Part shown: one piece after another, positions 51,785 through 60,350 of the stretch
Layout of the letters: each line of letters begins with the position of its first letter
How positions within the stretch are numbered: position 1 is the first letter of the stretch
NCBI GenBank assembly: GCA_964371405.1
Contig: CAYJLV010000009.1
Coordinates: 43,631 to 107,630 of the forward strand
Length of the DNA: 64,000 nt
Source: JAMHWF01 sp964371405
GTDB lineage: Bacteria > Pseudomonadota > Gammaproteobacteria > Burkholderiales > Burkholderiaceae_C
Direction of reading: 5' to 3'
Program-made: the position numbers and the translations under genes
Notes under the pieces: generated by a model
The model's database searches: none
The model's input: the letters and a program-made list of their open reading frames with translations, nothing else
Told to the model about the DNA's origin: nothing

Positions 51785-53508
51785 TGTCCGTGCCCGATAC
51801 CGCCGAGGTCAGCCGCCTGCTGGATCAACTGGGCCATCGGATCGCTGATGACCTGGAGAGCGAGTTCCTCGACTTTAAGCCTTGGCAGGGGCCGAAGGAC
51901 GACCTGAAGCTGGCCTGCGAGTACGCGGCCTGCTTTGCCAACGCGGGCGGCGGCGTCGTGGTGTTCGGCGTTGCGGACAAGGTTCGCGGTCGCGCCCAGG
52001 CGATCCATGGCGCGCAAGGGTATGACCTGGACGTGTTCCGCCGCGGCATCTTCGACGGCACGCGGCCGGGCGTGGCGGCCGAGGTGTTCGAGATCGACGT
52101 GCCCGAAGGCACGGGCAAGTTGCTCGTGGTGCGCGTGCACGAAGGCGACAGCAAGCCCTACGGCACGGCGGCGGGCCTCTTCAAGCAGCGGGTGGGCAAG
52201 AACTGCATGCCGCTGGACCCGGTGACGTTTCAACGTGCCCAGGTGCGCAGCGCGGCCGTGGACTGGAGCGGCGCGCCGGCCAACGGCCTGGTCTTGCAGG
52301 ACCTGGACCCCTTGCAGATCGAGCGGGCGCGGCAGGTACTGCGCAGCAAGGCGCCTGCTTCGGGCCTGCTGGAATTGCCTGATCCGGCCTTCCTGAGCGG
52401 CCTGGAGGCCATGCGCGACGGCCGCGTGACGCACGCCGGGATGCTGCTGTTCGCGCGCCGCGAGGTACTGGCGCAGCGCTGCCCGCAGGCCCAGTTTCAC
52501 TACGTGCTGCACGACGGTGAGACCAGCGTGGCGCGCAACGACATCGACCGGTTGCCGCTGCTGGAGGCGGTGGAGCGCATGGAGCAGATCTTCACCGGGC
52601 CGCTGAACCCGGAGAAGGAGATTGAGCTCGGCCTGTTCAAGCTGCGCATTCCGCAGTTCCCGGTGGAAGGGGTGCGCGAGGCCGTGTTGAACGCGCTGAC
52701 GCACCGCGACTACCTGAACCCCGGTGAGATCCTGGTGCGCCACTCGACCAAGGAGCTGGTGGTCACCAGCCCGGGCGGCTTTGTCGCCGGCATCACGCCC
52801 GAGAACATCCTGCGGCACGAGGCGGTGCCGCGCAACCGCACACTGGCCAATGCCTTGGTGAAGCTGCGGCTGGTCGAGTCGTCGGGCATCGGCCGACGGC
52901 GCATCTTTCGATCGGCGCTGGTGTTCGGCAAGCGCAGGCCCGAGTACGCGACCGATGGTCACTCGGTGACGCTGCGCATGTTCAACCGCGAGGCGCACGA
53001 CGCGCTGGCCAAGTTGATCGCGCGGCTGGACGCGCAGGGTGCCGAAGTGGCGCTGGACCAGTTGCTGGTGCTCGATGCGTTGCTGGGGCAGGACTTCATC
53101 GATGTCGGGCAGGCGGCCAACGTGCTGCAGCTGTCCAAGGACGAATCTCGCCGCATTCTGGAGGCCATGTGCCTGCCGCCCCTGGGCCTGCTGGAACGCA
53201 AGGGGCATACCGCAGCCGCGACTTTTCACTTGGCCAAGGGCGTGGCGAAAGAGCTCAAGGGCAAGGCAGCCTACACCCGAACCCGGGGGCTGAACCCGAT
53301 TCGGTATGCCGAGATGGTGCGCGAGTACCTGCGTGACCATCAACGCATCGAGAATGCCGAGCTGCGCGAACTGCTGGGGCTGGGCAACTCGCCTTCGGCG
53401 CAGGTGGAGGCGTCGCGCTACCTGAAGAAGTGGAGCCAGCCTGACGGGTTTCTGGACCGGCAGCGGGTCGGAAGCACCCATGTCTACACCCTTCGGCCGA
53501 AGGCATAG
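51784..53508 (+). CDS. AlbA_2/Schlafen-like ATP-binding putative regulator inside the RM operon
   Basis: A 574-aa protein. The N-terminal AlbA_2 (Schlafen AlbA-like) domain has ESEFLDFKPWQGPKDDLKLACEYAACFANAGGGVVVFGV. A HATPase_c_4-like middle region (about 260-400) has FPVEGVREAVLNALTHRDY and VTSPGGFVAGITPENI. The C terminus carries winged-helix-like segments. Such proteins are called RecG-like or transcriptional regulators, without proof. It overlaps hsdS by one base and sits between hsdS and hsdR, so it belongs to the operon and may regulate or modify restriction. Confidence 0.8.
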   Translation: MSVPDTAEVSRLLDQLGHRIADDLESEFLDFKPWQGPKDDLKLACEYAACFANAGGGVVVFGVADKVRGRAQAIHGAQGYDLDVFRRGIFDGTRPGVAAEVFEIDVPEGTGKLLVVRVHEGDSKPYGTAAGLFKQRVGKNCMPLDPVTFQRAQVRSAAVDWSGAPANGLVLQDLDPLQIERARQVLRSKAPASGLLELPDPAFLSGLEAMRDGRVTHAGMLLFARREVLAQRCPQAQFHYVLHDGETSVARNDIDRLPLLEAVERMEQIFTGPLNPEKEIELGLFKLRIPQFPVEGVREAVLNALTHRDYLNPGEILVRHSTKELVVTSPGGFVAGITPENILRHEAVPRNRTLANALVKLRLVESSGIGRRRIFRSALVFGKRRPEYATDGHSVTLRMFNREAHDALAKLIARLDAQGAEVALDQLLVLDALLGQDFIDVGQAANVLQLSKDESRRILEAMCLPPLGLLERKGHTAAATFHLAKGVAKELKGKAAYTRTRGLNPIRYAEMVREYLRDHQRIENAELRELLGLGNSPSAQVEASRYLKKWSQPDGFLDRQRVGSTHVYTLRPKA

Positions 53509-53513
53509 CATGG

Positions 53514-53603
53514 GCTTAGCAATCGCCGGAACTGGGCGGACGTTGGCAAAATGTCCAGAAAAATCAATGACTTGCGGCTTAGCTTGTTAAGCACCTGCTA
53601 AGC
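53514..53603. promoter_or_regulatory. GCTTAGC repeats upstream of hsdR
   Basis: GCTTAGC occurs at 53514-53520 and 53577-53583, and its inverted form GCTAAGC at 53597-53603, within the only sizeable gap (113 bp) of the restriction operon. The last two make an inverted repeat with a 13-nt spacer just before the hsdR ribosome binding site. This could be an operator delaying restriction until methylation is established. Confidence 0.45.
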
Positions 53604-53621
53604 GCCGGAGGCTCCAGCAGC

Positions 53622-56600
53622 ATGACCGAAGACCAGCTCGAACAGGAGGCCTTGGGCTGGTTGGCCGACGTGGGCTACCAGTACCGGTATGGCCCTGAGC
53701 TGGCGCCTGATGGCAGCACCCCCGAGCGCAGCGACTACCGCCAAGTGCTGTTGGTCGAGCGGCTGCGGCAGGCCGTTGCGGCGCTGAACCCCAACGTGCC
53801 GCAGGCGGCGCGCGACGATGCGGTCAAACAAGTGGTCGACCTCGGCACACCTGTGCTGCTGGCCGCGAACCGGCAGTTCCATCGGCTGCTGGTCACCGGC
53901 GTGCCGGTGCAGTACCAGCGCGACGGCGAAACGCGGGGCGATTTCGTCAAGCTCGTCGATTGGAGCGCGCCGGCTCGCAACGAGTGGCTGGCGGTCAACC
54001 AGTTCTCCATCACCGGGCCGCACCACACGCGCCGGCCCGACATCATCTTGTTCGTCAACGGCCTGCCGCTGGTGTTGATCGAGCTGAAGAACCCGGCCGA
54101 CGCGAACGCTGATGTGTGGAAGGCCTTCCAGCAGATCCAGACCTACAAGGAACAGATCGCAGACGCCTTCCAGTACAACGAGGTGCTGGTGATCTCGGAC
54201 GGCACCGATGCGCTGCTGGGCTCGCTGTCTGCGGACAGCGAGCGCTTCATGGCCTGGCGCACGATCGACGGCGTCACGCTTGACCCGCTGGGGCCGTTCA
54301 ACGAACTGCAGACGCTGGTGCGCGGCGTGCTGGCGCCGGCCTTCCTGCTGGACTACCTGCGTTTCTTCGTGCTGTTCGAGGACGACGGCGGACTGGTCAA
54401 GAAAATCGCCGGCTACCACCAGTTCCACGCCGTGCGCGCGGCCATCGCCCAAGTGATCGCGGCGTCGCGCCCCGACGGCCTGCCCAGCGTGCGCGGCAAA
54501 GGCGGTGTGGTGTGGCACACCCAGGGCAGCGGCAAGAGCATCACGATGACGTGCTTCGCAGCGCGGGTGATGCAAGAGCCGGCGATGGAAAACCCGACCA
54601 TCGTCGTCATCACCGACCGCAACGACCTGGACGGCCAGTTGTTCGGCGTGTTTTCGCTGGCGCAAGACCTGCTCCGAGAACGGCCGGTGCAGGCCGGCAC
54701 GCGGCAGGAGCTGCGTGCGCTGCTGGGCAACCGCCCTTCTGGCGGCATCGTGTTCGCCACGATCCAGAAGTTCATGCCGGGCGAGGACGAAGACGTGTTT
54801 CCGCTGCTCTCGGACCGCCACAACATCGTCGTCATCGCCGACGAGGCGCACCGTACGCAGTACGGCTTCGAGGCCAAGCTGAAGACGTTGAAGCAACGGC
54901 CTTTGACGACCGAGCTGACAACCGGCACCGGTGAACCATCGCCGCACAAGGTCGAATTCGCGCCCACCGTCGACCGCTACCAGGTCGGCTATGCCCAGCA
55001 CCTGCGCGATGCGCTGCCCCACGCCACGTTCGTGGCATTCACCGGCACACCGGTGTCGGGTGAGGACCGCGACACGCGGGCCGTGTTCGGCGACTACATC
55101 AGCGTCTACGACATGCAGCAGGCCAAGGAAGATGGCGCCACGGTGGCCATCTACTACGAGAGCCGGCTGGCCAAACTGGGGCTGAAGGCCGACGAACTGG
55201 CCACCATTGACGATGAGGTGGACGAGCTGGCCGAGGACGAGGAAGAGAGCCAGCAGGCCAAGCTCAAGAGCCGTTGGGCGGCGCTGGAGAAAGTGGTCGG
55301 CGCGGAGCCCCGCATCGCCAGCGTGGCAGCTGACCTGGTGGCGCACTTCGAGGAGCGCAACAAGGCTCAGACCGGCAAGGCCATGGTGGTGGGCATGAGC
55401 CGCGACATCTGCGTCCACCTCTACAACGAGATCATCAAGTTGCGGCCTGACTGGCATAGCGGCGACCCCGAGCAAGGCGCCATCAAGATCGTGATGACCG
55501 GCTCGGCCAGCGACAAGGCGCTGCTGCGCCCGCACATCTACAACGCACAGGTGAAGAAGCGACTGGAAAAGCGCTTCAAGAACCCGGGCGACCCGCTGCG
55601 CATGGTGATCGTTCGCGACATGTGGCTGACCGGCTTCGATGCGCCGTGTGTGCACACGCTCTACATCGACAAGCCGATGAAGGGCCACAACCTGATGCAG
55701 GCCATCGCCCGCGTGAACCGGGTGTTCAAGGACAAGCAGGGCGGCCTGGTGGTGGACTACATCGGCATCGCCAACGAGCTGAAGTCGGCGCTAAAGGAGT
55801 ACACCGCCAGCAAGGGCCGCGGGCGACCCACAGTGGATGCGCACGAGGCGTACAGCGTGCTGGCCGAGAAGCTGGACGCGCTGCGCGGGATGCTGCACGG
55901 CTACGACTACAGCGGCTTCCTGACCGGCGGCCACAAGACGCTGGCGGGCGCCGCTAACTTCATCTTGGGCGTCAAGGACGGCAAGAAGCGCTTCGCCGAC
56001 CTGGCGCTGGCCATGAGCAAAGCCTTCACGCTGTGCTGCACGCTCGACGAGGCCAAGGCGGTGCGTGAGGAGGTCGCCTTCTTTCAGGCCGTGAAGGTGA
56101 TCCTGACCAAGCGCGAGATCAGTCAGCAGAAAAAGACCGACGAGGCGCGCGAGCTGGCCATCCGCCAGATCATCAGCTCGGCCGTGGTGTCGGAAGAGGT
56201 GGTCGACATCTTCGACGCGGTGGGCCTGGACAAACCGAACATCGGCATCCTCGACGACGCGTTCCTGGCCGAGGTGCGAAATCTGCCCGAGCGGAACCTG
56301 GCGGTCGAACTGCTGGAGAGGCTGCTCGAAGGCGAGATCAAGTCACGCTTCGCCGGCAACGTGGTGCAGAACAAGAAGTTCTCGGACATGCTGACCGACG
56401 TGGTGCAGCGCTACCAGAACCGATCCATCGAAGCCGCGCAGGTGATGGAAGAGCTGGTGCAGATGGCGAGGAAGTTCCGCGAGGCTGCGGCGCGCGGCGA
56501 GCAGCTCGGCCTGACCGAAGACGAGGTGCGCTTCTACGACGCGCTGGCCAACAACGAATCGGCCGTGCGCGAGCTGACCGACGAGACCCTGAAGAAGATC

Positions 56601-56792
56601 GCCCACGAGTTGGCCGAGAACCTGCGCAAGAACCTCAGCGTTGACTGGTCGGCGCGCGAAAGCGTGCAGGCCAAGCTGCGGCTGATGGTCAAGCGCATCC
56701 TGCGTAAGTACAAGTACCCGCCGGATCAACAGGATGCTGCCGTTGAGCTGGTGTTGCAGCAGGCAAAGGCGTTTGGGGAGGCGTGGGCGTAG
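53622..56792 (+). CDS. hsdR: Type I restriction enzyme motor/nuclease subunit
   Basis: A 1056-aa HsdR. The N-terminal PD-(D/E)xK nuclease has RRPDIILFVNGLPLVLIELKNP (Asp and ExK). The SF2 translocase has Walker A HTQGSGKS (about residue 303), VITDRNDLDGQLF, DEAHRTQYG (about residue 407), and later VRDMWLTGFDAPCVHTLYIDKPM. A helical C-terminal domain binds HsdM. The protein cleaves DNA after long-range translocation at unmethylated sites. The reading frame is intact over the full family length, so the system is probably active. CGGAGG precedes the ATG. Confidence 0.95.
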   Translation: MTEDQLEQEALGWLADVGYQYRYGPELAPDGSTPERSDYRQVLLVERLRQAVAALNPNVPQAARDDAVKQVVDLGTPVLLAANRQFHRLLVTGVPVQYQRDGETRGDFVKLVDWSAPARNEWLAVNQFSITGPHHTRRPDIILFVNGLPLVLIELKNPADANADVWKAFQQIQTYKEQIADAFQYNEVLVISDGTDALLGSLSADSERFMAWRTIDGVTLDPLGPFNELQTLVRGVLAPAFLLDYLRFFVLFEDDGGLVKKIAGYHQFHAVRAAIAQVIAASRPDGLPSVRGKGGVVWHTQGSGKSITMTCFAARVMQEPAMENPTIVVITDRNDLDGQLFGVFSLAQDLLRERPVQAGTRQELRALLGNRPSGGIVFATIQKFMPGEDEDVFPLLSDRHNIVVIADEAHRTQYGFEAKLKTLKQRPLTTELTTGTGEPSPHKVEFAPTVDRYQVGYAQHLRDALPHATFVAFTGTPVSGEDRDTRAVFGDYISVYDMQQAKEDGATVAIYYESRLAKLGLKADELATIDDEVDELAEDEEESQQAKLKSRWAALEKVVGAEPRIASVAADLVAHFEERNKAQTGKAMVVGMSRDICVHLYNEIIKLRPDWHSGDPEQGAIKIVMTGSASDKALLRPHIYNAQVKKRLEKRFKNPGDPLRMVIVRDMWLTGFDAPCVHTLYIDKPMKGHNLMQAIARVNRVFKDKQGGLVVDYIGIANELKSALKEYTASKGRGRPTVDAHEAYSVLAEKLDALRGMLHGYDYSGFLTGGHKTLAGAANFILGVKDGKKRFADLALAMSKAFTLCCTLDEAKAVREEVAFFQAVKVILTKREISQQKKTDEARELAIRQIISSAVVSEEVVDIFDAVGLDKPNIGILDDAFLAEVRNLPERNLAVELLERLLEGEIKSRFAGNVVQNKKFSDMLTDVVQRYQNRSIEAAQVMEELVQMARKFREAAARGEQLGLTEDEVRFYDALANNESAVRELTDETLKKIAHELAENLRKNLSVDWSARESVQAKLRLMVKRILRKYKYPPDQQDAAVELVLQQAKAFGEAWA

Positions 56793-57019
56793 TGGCGCAC
56801 TCTCCATGCGCACGTTGCGGGCGGCCCCTGGGCGGCATGGTGGTCACTTGGGCGGACTGAAGTGCACTGACCGGAGACCACACCACGTCATCATTGTTTA
56901 TGTCCGATAGCAACCCGCCTCAAGCAGTCAGATCGCCTCCTTCGGCCGCAATGCCGGAACCAGCCTCGAACGAACCGACACGCCTGAAGGCGCGGCGAGC
57001 GTGCTGAGAATGCTTCTCT

Positions 57020-57034
57020 GGAGAAAGTGCCATT
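57020..57034 (+). promoter_or_regulatory. Ribosome binding site and probable ATT start of the NYN gene
   Basis: GGAG at 57020-57023 is followed, 8 nt later, by ATT (57032). The frame from there reads MPTLLLLVDFDNV, as NYN proteins start. The nearest conventional start, TTG 57047, is 23 nt from GGAG and would remove part of the first beta strand. No in-frame ATG or GTG exists upstream before a stop at 57005. Confidence 0.6.
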
Positions 57035-57766
57035 CCGACCCTACTTTTGCTTGTTGACTTTGACAACGTTGAGCCTGCCTTGAAGAGCGCGGGGCCGGTG
57101 AGTCTTGCGCGGCTCCTGGTTCCGCTGGTTCCCGATGCAGTCCTGGCAAGGCACGATTCTGTGCAAGTGCGGCTATACGGAGGCTGGCGATCGCAGGGTG
57201 TGCTTACGACGCTCGCTCAACGCCTCGTTCCGGACATCAGAAGTGGATCGCCCGGCATCGTGACGGTCACGCACTCGGGTGCTCGACACAAATTCCGAAT
57301 GACCGTCGAACTCGCAGATTGCCCGATTGGGACCAATACGCCGCTCCAGGAGACGCTGGTCAAAGACCGGGATCTGCGCAAGTTTCGATCTCGGCCGGCC
57401 GGCTGGCCAGAGTGCGCCACTCCATCGATGTGCGGATTCGGGCACATCTTGGGTGCATCTCACGCAACTGCATGCAGCAGGCCGGGTTGTTCCAGCCGTT
57501 TGGGAAACGTCTTGGTTCGCGACGAGCAGAAAATGGTTGACACCCTCATCGTGGCCGACATTGCGTTCCGCGCGCTATCGAGCCGGGCAACGGATGTAGT
57601 GATCGTGTCTTCGGATACAGATATGTGGCCTGGTGTCTTACTCGCTCTCCGGTCTGGGTGCGCTGTCACGCACATCCATACTCGGCCTGGCTGGCGGACG
57701 CAACGCCACCTGATGAATACCTTGAGCGGCCACTCGTCTCACTCGTATCAGCAACTCAGCGTCTAG
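57032..57766 (+). CDS. NYN-domain putative nuclease with cysteine-rich insert
   Basis: A 244-aa protein (from the ATT start). The NYN (PIN-like) nuclease pattern is visible: LLLVDFDNV (Asp9, Asp11), VRLYGGW (about 46-52), QKMVDTLIVADIAF (Asp170) and VVIVSSDTDMWPGV (Asp195, Asp197). These acidic residues bind Mg2+ in RNA-cleaving relatives. An insert at about 125-155 has four cysteines (128, 134, 148, 153) and may bind zinc. It lies 8 bp upstream of the NACHT-like gene on the same strand, and GC content is much lower than in the neighbouring hsdR. The natural reading is an effector nuclease controlled by the partner. Enzyme activity is unproven. Confidence 0.75.
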   Translation: MPTLLLLVDFDNVEPALKSAGPVSLARLLVPLVPDAVLARHDSVQVRLYGGWRSQGVLTTLAQRLVPDIRSGSPGIVTVTHSGARHKFRMTVELADCPIGTNTPLQETLVKDRDLRKFRSRPAGWPECATPSMCGFGHILGASHATACSRPGCSSRLGNVLVRDEQKMVDTLIVADIAFRALSSRATDVVIVSSDTDMWPGVLLALRSGCAVTHIHTRPGWRTQRHLMNTLSGHSSHSYQQLSV

Positions 57767-57774
57767 GGCCCCAA

Positions 57775-60072
57775 ATGGATATCAACACTTTTCGACGCGT
57801 CCTGACTGCCTTTGCGGATGAACCTTCTGACGTTGACATTCGGTTGGGAAAAGTCGTAGCCCAAATTCGTGACGAACTTATTGACGTAACGATCAGTCTC
57901 GATGGTGGCGACGATCAGCAACTTCGAGTGACGGAGAACGAGCAAAAATATTCTGCAAGAACCTGGCTCATCAATCGTGTGGCGAGGCTGCCGCAGCTGG
58001 CAGATCGTATCCTTGCCAGCACTTCCATTCCGCCGGAACAGGCATCGCGCTCGCCATTTGTCGTTCCCTCTGGTCACCTTACGCCTGACTTATCCGCGAA
58101 CAATGCCCAATCTGAGGATTTGGCAATCGCCGATGCAGTCGAAGCACTATTGGAGAAAGTGTCAAATCCCCTCCCAGGGGCGACTTCGGTTCTGTATTTG
58201 ACGTCCGACGCTGGAGAAGGCAAGACGACAGTCATAAACCGAGCAGCAAGAGTGCAAGCTGAGCGGTATAAGCAAAAGACAGCAAACGCTCTGATCGTTC
58301 CTGTGCCTCTCAGTGGACGAGCCTTTCTAACCTTCGACGACGCCGTCATTGCGGCGTTGGTGAACAGGTTTCGATTCAACTATCTTTACTACGACGCCTT
58401 CGTCCAGCTGGTGCGGATGGGTGTTGTCGTACCGGCGTTCGACGGCTACGAGGAGATGCTTGTCGAAGGCTCAAAGGGTGAGGCAATCTCTGCCCTCGGA
58501 AATCTTGTTCAGACCTTGGAGTCGTCTGGGACGCTAGTCATCGCTGCAAGAAAGGCATTCTTCGAGTACCTCAGCTTCAAGACCCAAGCGAGATTGCTTG
58601 ACGCAATCGGCGATCGATCAGCATCGTTCTCGCGATTAGCGCTTTCGCGGTGGAGCAAGGATCAATTCTGCGAGTATGGACGTCTCCGAAAGATTGATGC
58701 ACCCGACGAGGTGTTTGACACAGTAGCTGCGCGGTTGGGTAGCGACCATCCGCTTCTTACCCGGGCAGTACTGGTTCGAAGACTATTTGACGTGGTCGCG
58801 GACAGTACGCAAAGGTCAGCGCTAACAGACTTGTTGGGAAACAACCCACACGACTACTTCTATACCTTCGTGGATGCGATCGTCAAACGGGAAGCCGCCG
58901 AGAAGTGGCTATCTAGAGTCTCCGGCGAAGTCATGGTGCCGTTGCTGGATATCGCAGAGCATCACCAACTCTTAGCGCAAGTCGCTCAGGAGATGTGGCA
59001 GTCGTCGTCATCGTCGCTTCGACACGATGTACTTGATGTGATCGTCGACATATTTGGAGAATCCCAGAAGAGGGGGCCAGCCGCTATCCGACAAATCAAG
59101 GAGCGGCTAAAGCAGCACTCTCTGCTCGTGGCAGACACCATTCGTGGCAACGCTCTTGCATTCGATCACGAAGACTTTCAGAACTTTTATCTTGGTGAGT
59201 CGCTCGGCCTGTTGCTCGCACGGATCTCGCGTTCAGATCTACAGGCGTTCTTGTCGGTGAACTTGATACCGTCAGCCACGATAGAGCAGGCAGTCCAGTA
59301 CGTCATTCGACATGGAGCTGATAAGGCTGCTGCACTCCAATGCGTTGTTACTATCAACGAGTCTGAGTCGGGCTTCAGCTTTTGCAAGGAAAATTGCAGT
59401 TCGCTTGCCTTGCGCCTTGTGGAATGCATGCAGGACTCCGCCGAGATGATCAGCCTTGTCGGCATGATCTTTTCTCCCGGGAGTTTGCAGAGCAGAGCGC
59501 TTTCCCGCGTCTCCTTTACGGGCTGTCAATTCCAGCCAACGGGAACGTCGATGACTCGATTATCAGAGATTGAGTTTCGGAACTGCGAATTTGAGCGACT
59601 TGAATGTGATGCGGGCCCGGTCTTCGCTGGTTGCACCTTCATTGACTGTCGCATTGATTCACTCGTACTTTCGACTGAAGGTGAGCAGACCTTTGATCCG
59701 GCATTGATTGCGCAGGGCTTGGTCACGGCGGGGGCGCGGTTGGGCGGAGATGCGATTCCTGCAGCCATGATCGAGCATGGAGTGGATGAGCGCATCAGAC
59801 TGTTCGAGCGATTCCTCCGGGTGTTCCTCAGAAGCACACACGTGGACGAGGAGATCGTTCGGCTCCGCCTAGGCAAGGCTTTCGCACCAACGTTCTTTGA
59901 CACCGTTCTTCCGGACCTGTTGAACGCCAACGTTCTTGAAGAGGTGCCTTGGCGAGGGCAGGGCTATCAACGTCGGTACAAATTGCTGTCGTCCATGTCA
60001 GCGATTGAGTCGGCCCTTGAGCGGTCACGGGGCCAGTTCGACCAGTTCCTGCACCACATCAGAACGAGCTGA
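57775..60072 (+). CDS. NACHT-like STAND NTPase with pentapeptide-like repeats
   Basis: A 765-aa protein. Residues 1-130 are an unassigned helical N-terminal domain. Walker A is SDAGEGKTT (144-152). A NACHT-type Walker B reads VVPAFDGYEEM (218-228), with sensor 1 VIAARK (255-260). A helical arm contains FDHEDFQNFYLGESL (463-477), like the FxHxxFqE motif of NACHT proteins. Residues about 575-635 hold pentapeptide-like repeats (VSFTGCQF, IEFRNCEF, PVFAGCTFIDCRI). The C terminus (690-745) looks like a winged helix. STAND NTPases sense a trigger and oligomerise. The likely output is the adjacent NYN protein. The start is ATG 57775, 8 bp after the NYN stop. Confidence 0.78.
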   Translation: MDINTFRRVLTAFADEPSDVDIRLGKVVAQIRDELIDVTISLDGGDDQQLRVTENEQKYSARTWLINRVARLPQLADRILASTSIPPEQASRSPFVVPSGHLTPDLSANNAQSEDLAIADAVEALLEKVSNPLPGATSVLYLTSDAGEGKTTVINRAARVQAERYKQKTANALIVPVPLSGRAFLTFDDAVIAALVNRFRFNYLYYDAFVQLVRMGVVVPAFDGYEEMLVEGSKGEAISALGNLVQTLESSGTLVIAARKAFFEYLSFKTQARLLDAIGDRSASFSRLALSRWSKDQFCEYGRLRKIDAPDEVFDTVAARLGSDHPLLTRAVLVRRLFDVVADSTQRSALTDLLGNNPHDYFYTFVDAIVKREAAEKWLSRVSGEVMVPLLDIAEHHQLLAQVAQEMWQSSSSSLRHDVLDVIVDIFGESQKRGPAAIRQIKERLKQHSLLVADTIRGNALAFDHEDFQNFYLGESLGLLLARISRSDLQAFLSVNLIPSATIEQAVQYVIRHGADKAAALQCVVTINESESGFSFCKENCSSLALRLVECMQDSAEMISLVGMIFSPGSLQSRALSRVSFTGCQFQPTGTSMTRLSEIEFRNCEFERLECDAGPVFAGCTFIDCRIDSLVLSTEGEQTFDPALIAQGLVTAGARLGGDAIPAAMIEHGVDERIRLFERFLRVFLRSTHVDEEIVRLRLGKAFAPTFFDTVLPDLLNANVLEEVPWRGQGYQRRYKLLSSMSAIESALERSRGQFDQFLHHIRTS

Positions 60073-60259
60073 CAGTGGCGGGCTCCCGCTTGCCTTGATG
60101 CCGGCGATAATGCGTCGCATGCATGCGAAGCCTTCATCCTCGGCAGCGCTCTTCGGTTGGCGTTGGCGTAAGCCATCAGCCTGACCGACCTATTGCGCCC
60201 ACTTGGGCGCCTCAGTCCCCACCCAGCACGTCGCGCCGGCCTCGCCAGCGACAGAAAAA

Positions 60260-60278
60260 GCGGGTATCAAAGCGGGTA
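60260..60278 (+). repeat. Right arm-type repeats of the island
   Basis: GCGGGTA at 60260-60266 and 60272-60278, with the same 12-bp spacing and orientation as the left pair at 41372-41390. A GTCTCAC heptamer follows at 60291-60297, matching GTCTCAC copies near the left end. These support this position as the internal right end of the island. Confidence 0.65.
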
Positions 60279-60332
60279 TGAAACGTGGATGTCTCACAGA
60301 ACATCCAATGAAATCAATAGGATAAAGCGCAT

Positions 60333-60350
60333 ATGCTGCTGATGATCGAC
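60333..60350 (+). other. Right island boundary (attR core)
   Basis: ATGCTGCTGATGATCGAC, the first six codons of the intact trpG and an imperfect copy of the left boundary stub. The two differences are third-position changes in the two Leu codons, so the encoded residues are unchanged. The sequence immediately upstream, AGGATAAAGCGCAT, is AT-richer than the chromosome and must come from the island. Confidence 0.8.

Larger units (their letters stand above)
41245..60350. mobile_element. Genomic island integrated at the 5' end of trpG
   Basis: About 19.1 kb separating trpE from trpG. It is bounded by an 18-bp imperfect direct repeat of the trpG start (41245-41262 and 60333-60350). Just inside each end is a pair of GCGGGTA repeats with 12-bp spacing. 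It encodes a P4-type tyrosine integrase, a second tyrosine recombinase, an OLD-family protein, a type I restriction-modification system and a NYN/NACHT-like cassette. Base composition falls towards the right (about half GC around 58300, versus about 70% in trpD). No conjugation genes are visible, so it would be an integrative, non-self-transmissible element. Confidence 0.88.

Noticed and set aside
53510..53605. Intrinsic terminator before hsdR
   Set aside because: The inverted repeat has a 13-nt spacer and no T tract, and the genes are otherwise one operon.
57625..57774. Upstream extension of the NACHT-like protein by 50 codons
   Set aside because: That stretch lies within the NYN gene in another frame. 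The ATG at 57775, 8 bp after the NYN stop, is the sensible start.
60073..60332. Short frame after the NACHT-like gene (near 59936-60184)
   Set aside because: Mostly out-of-frame coding sequence of the NTPase. The tail has no recognisable start or domain.
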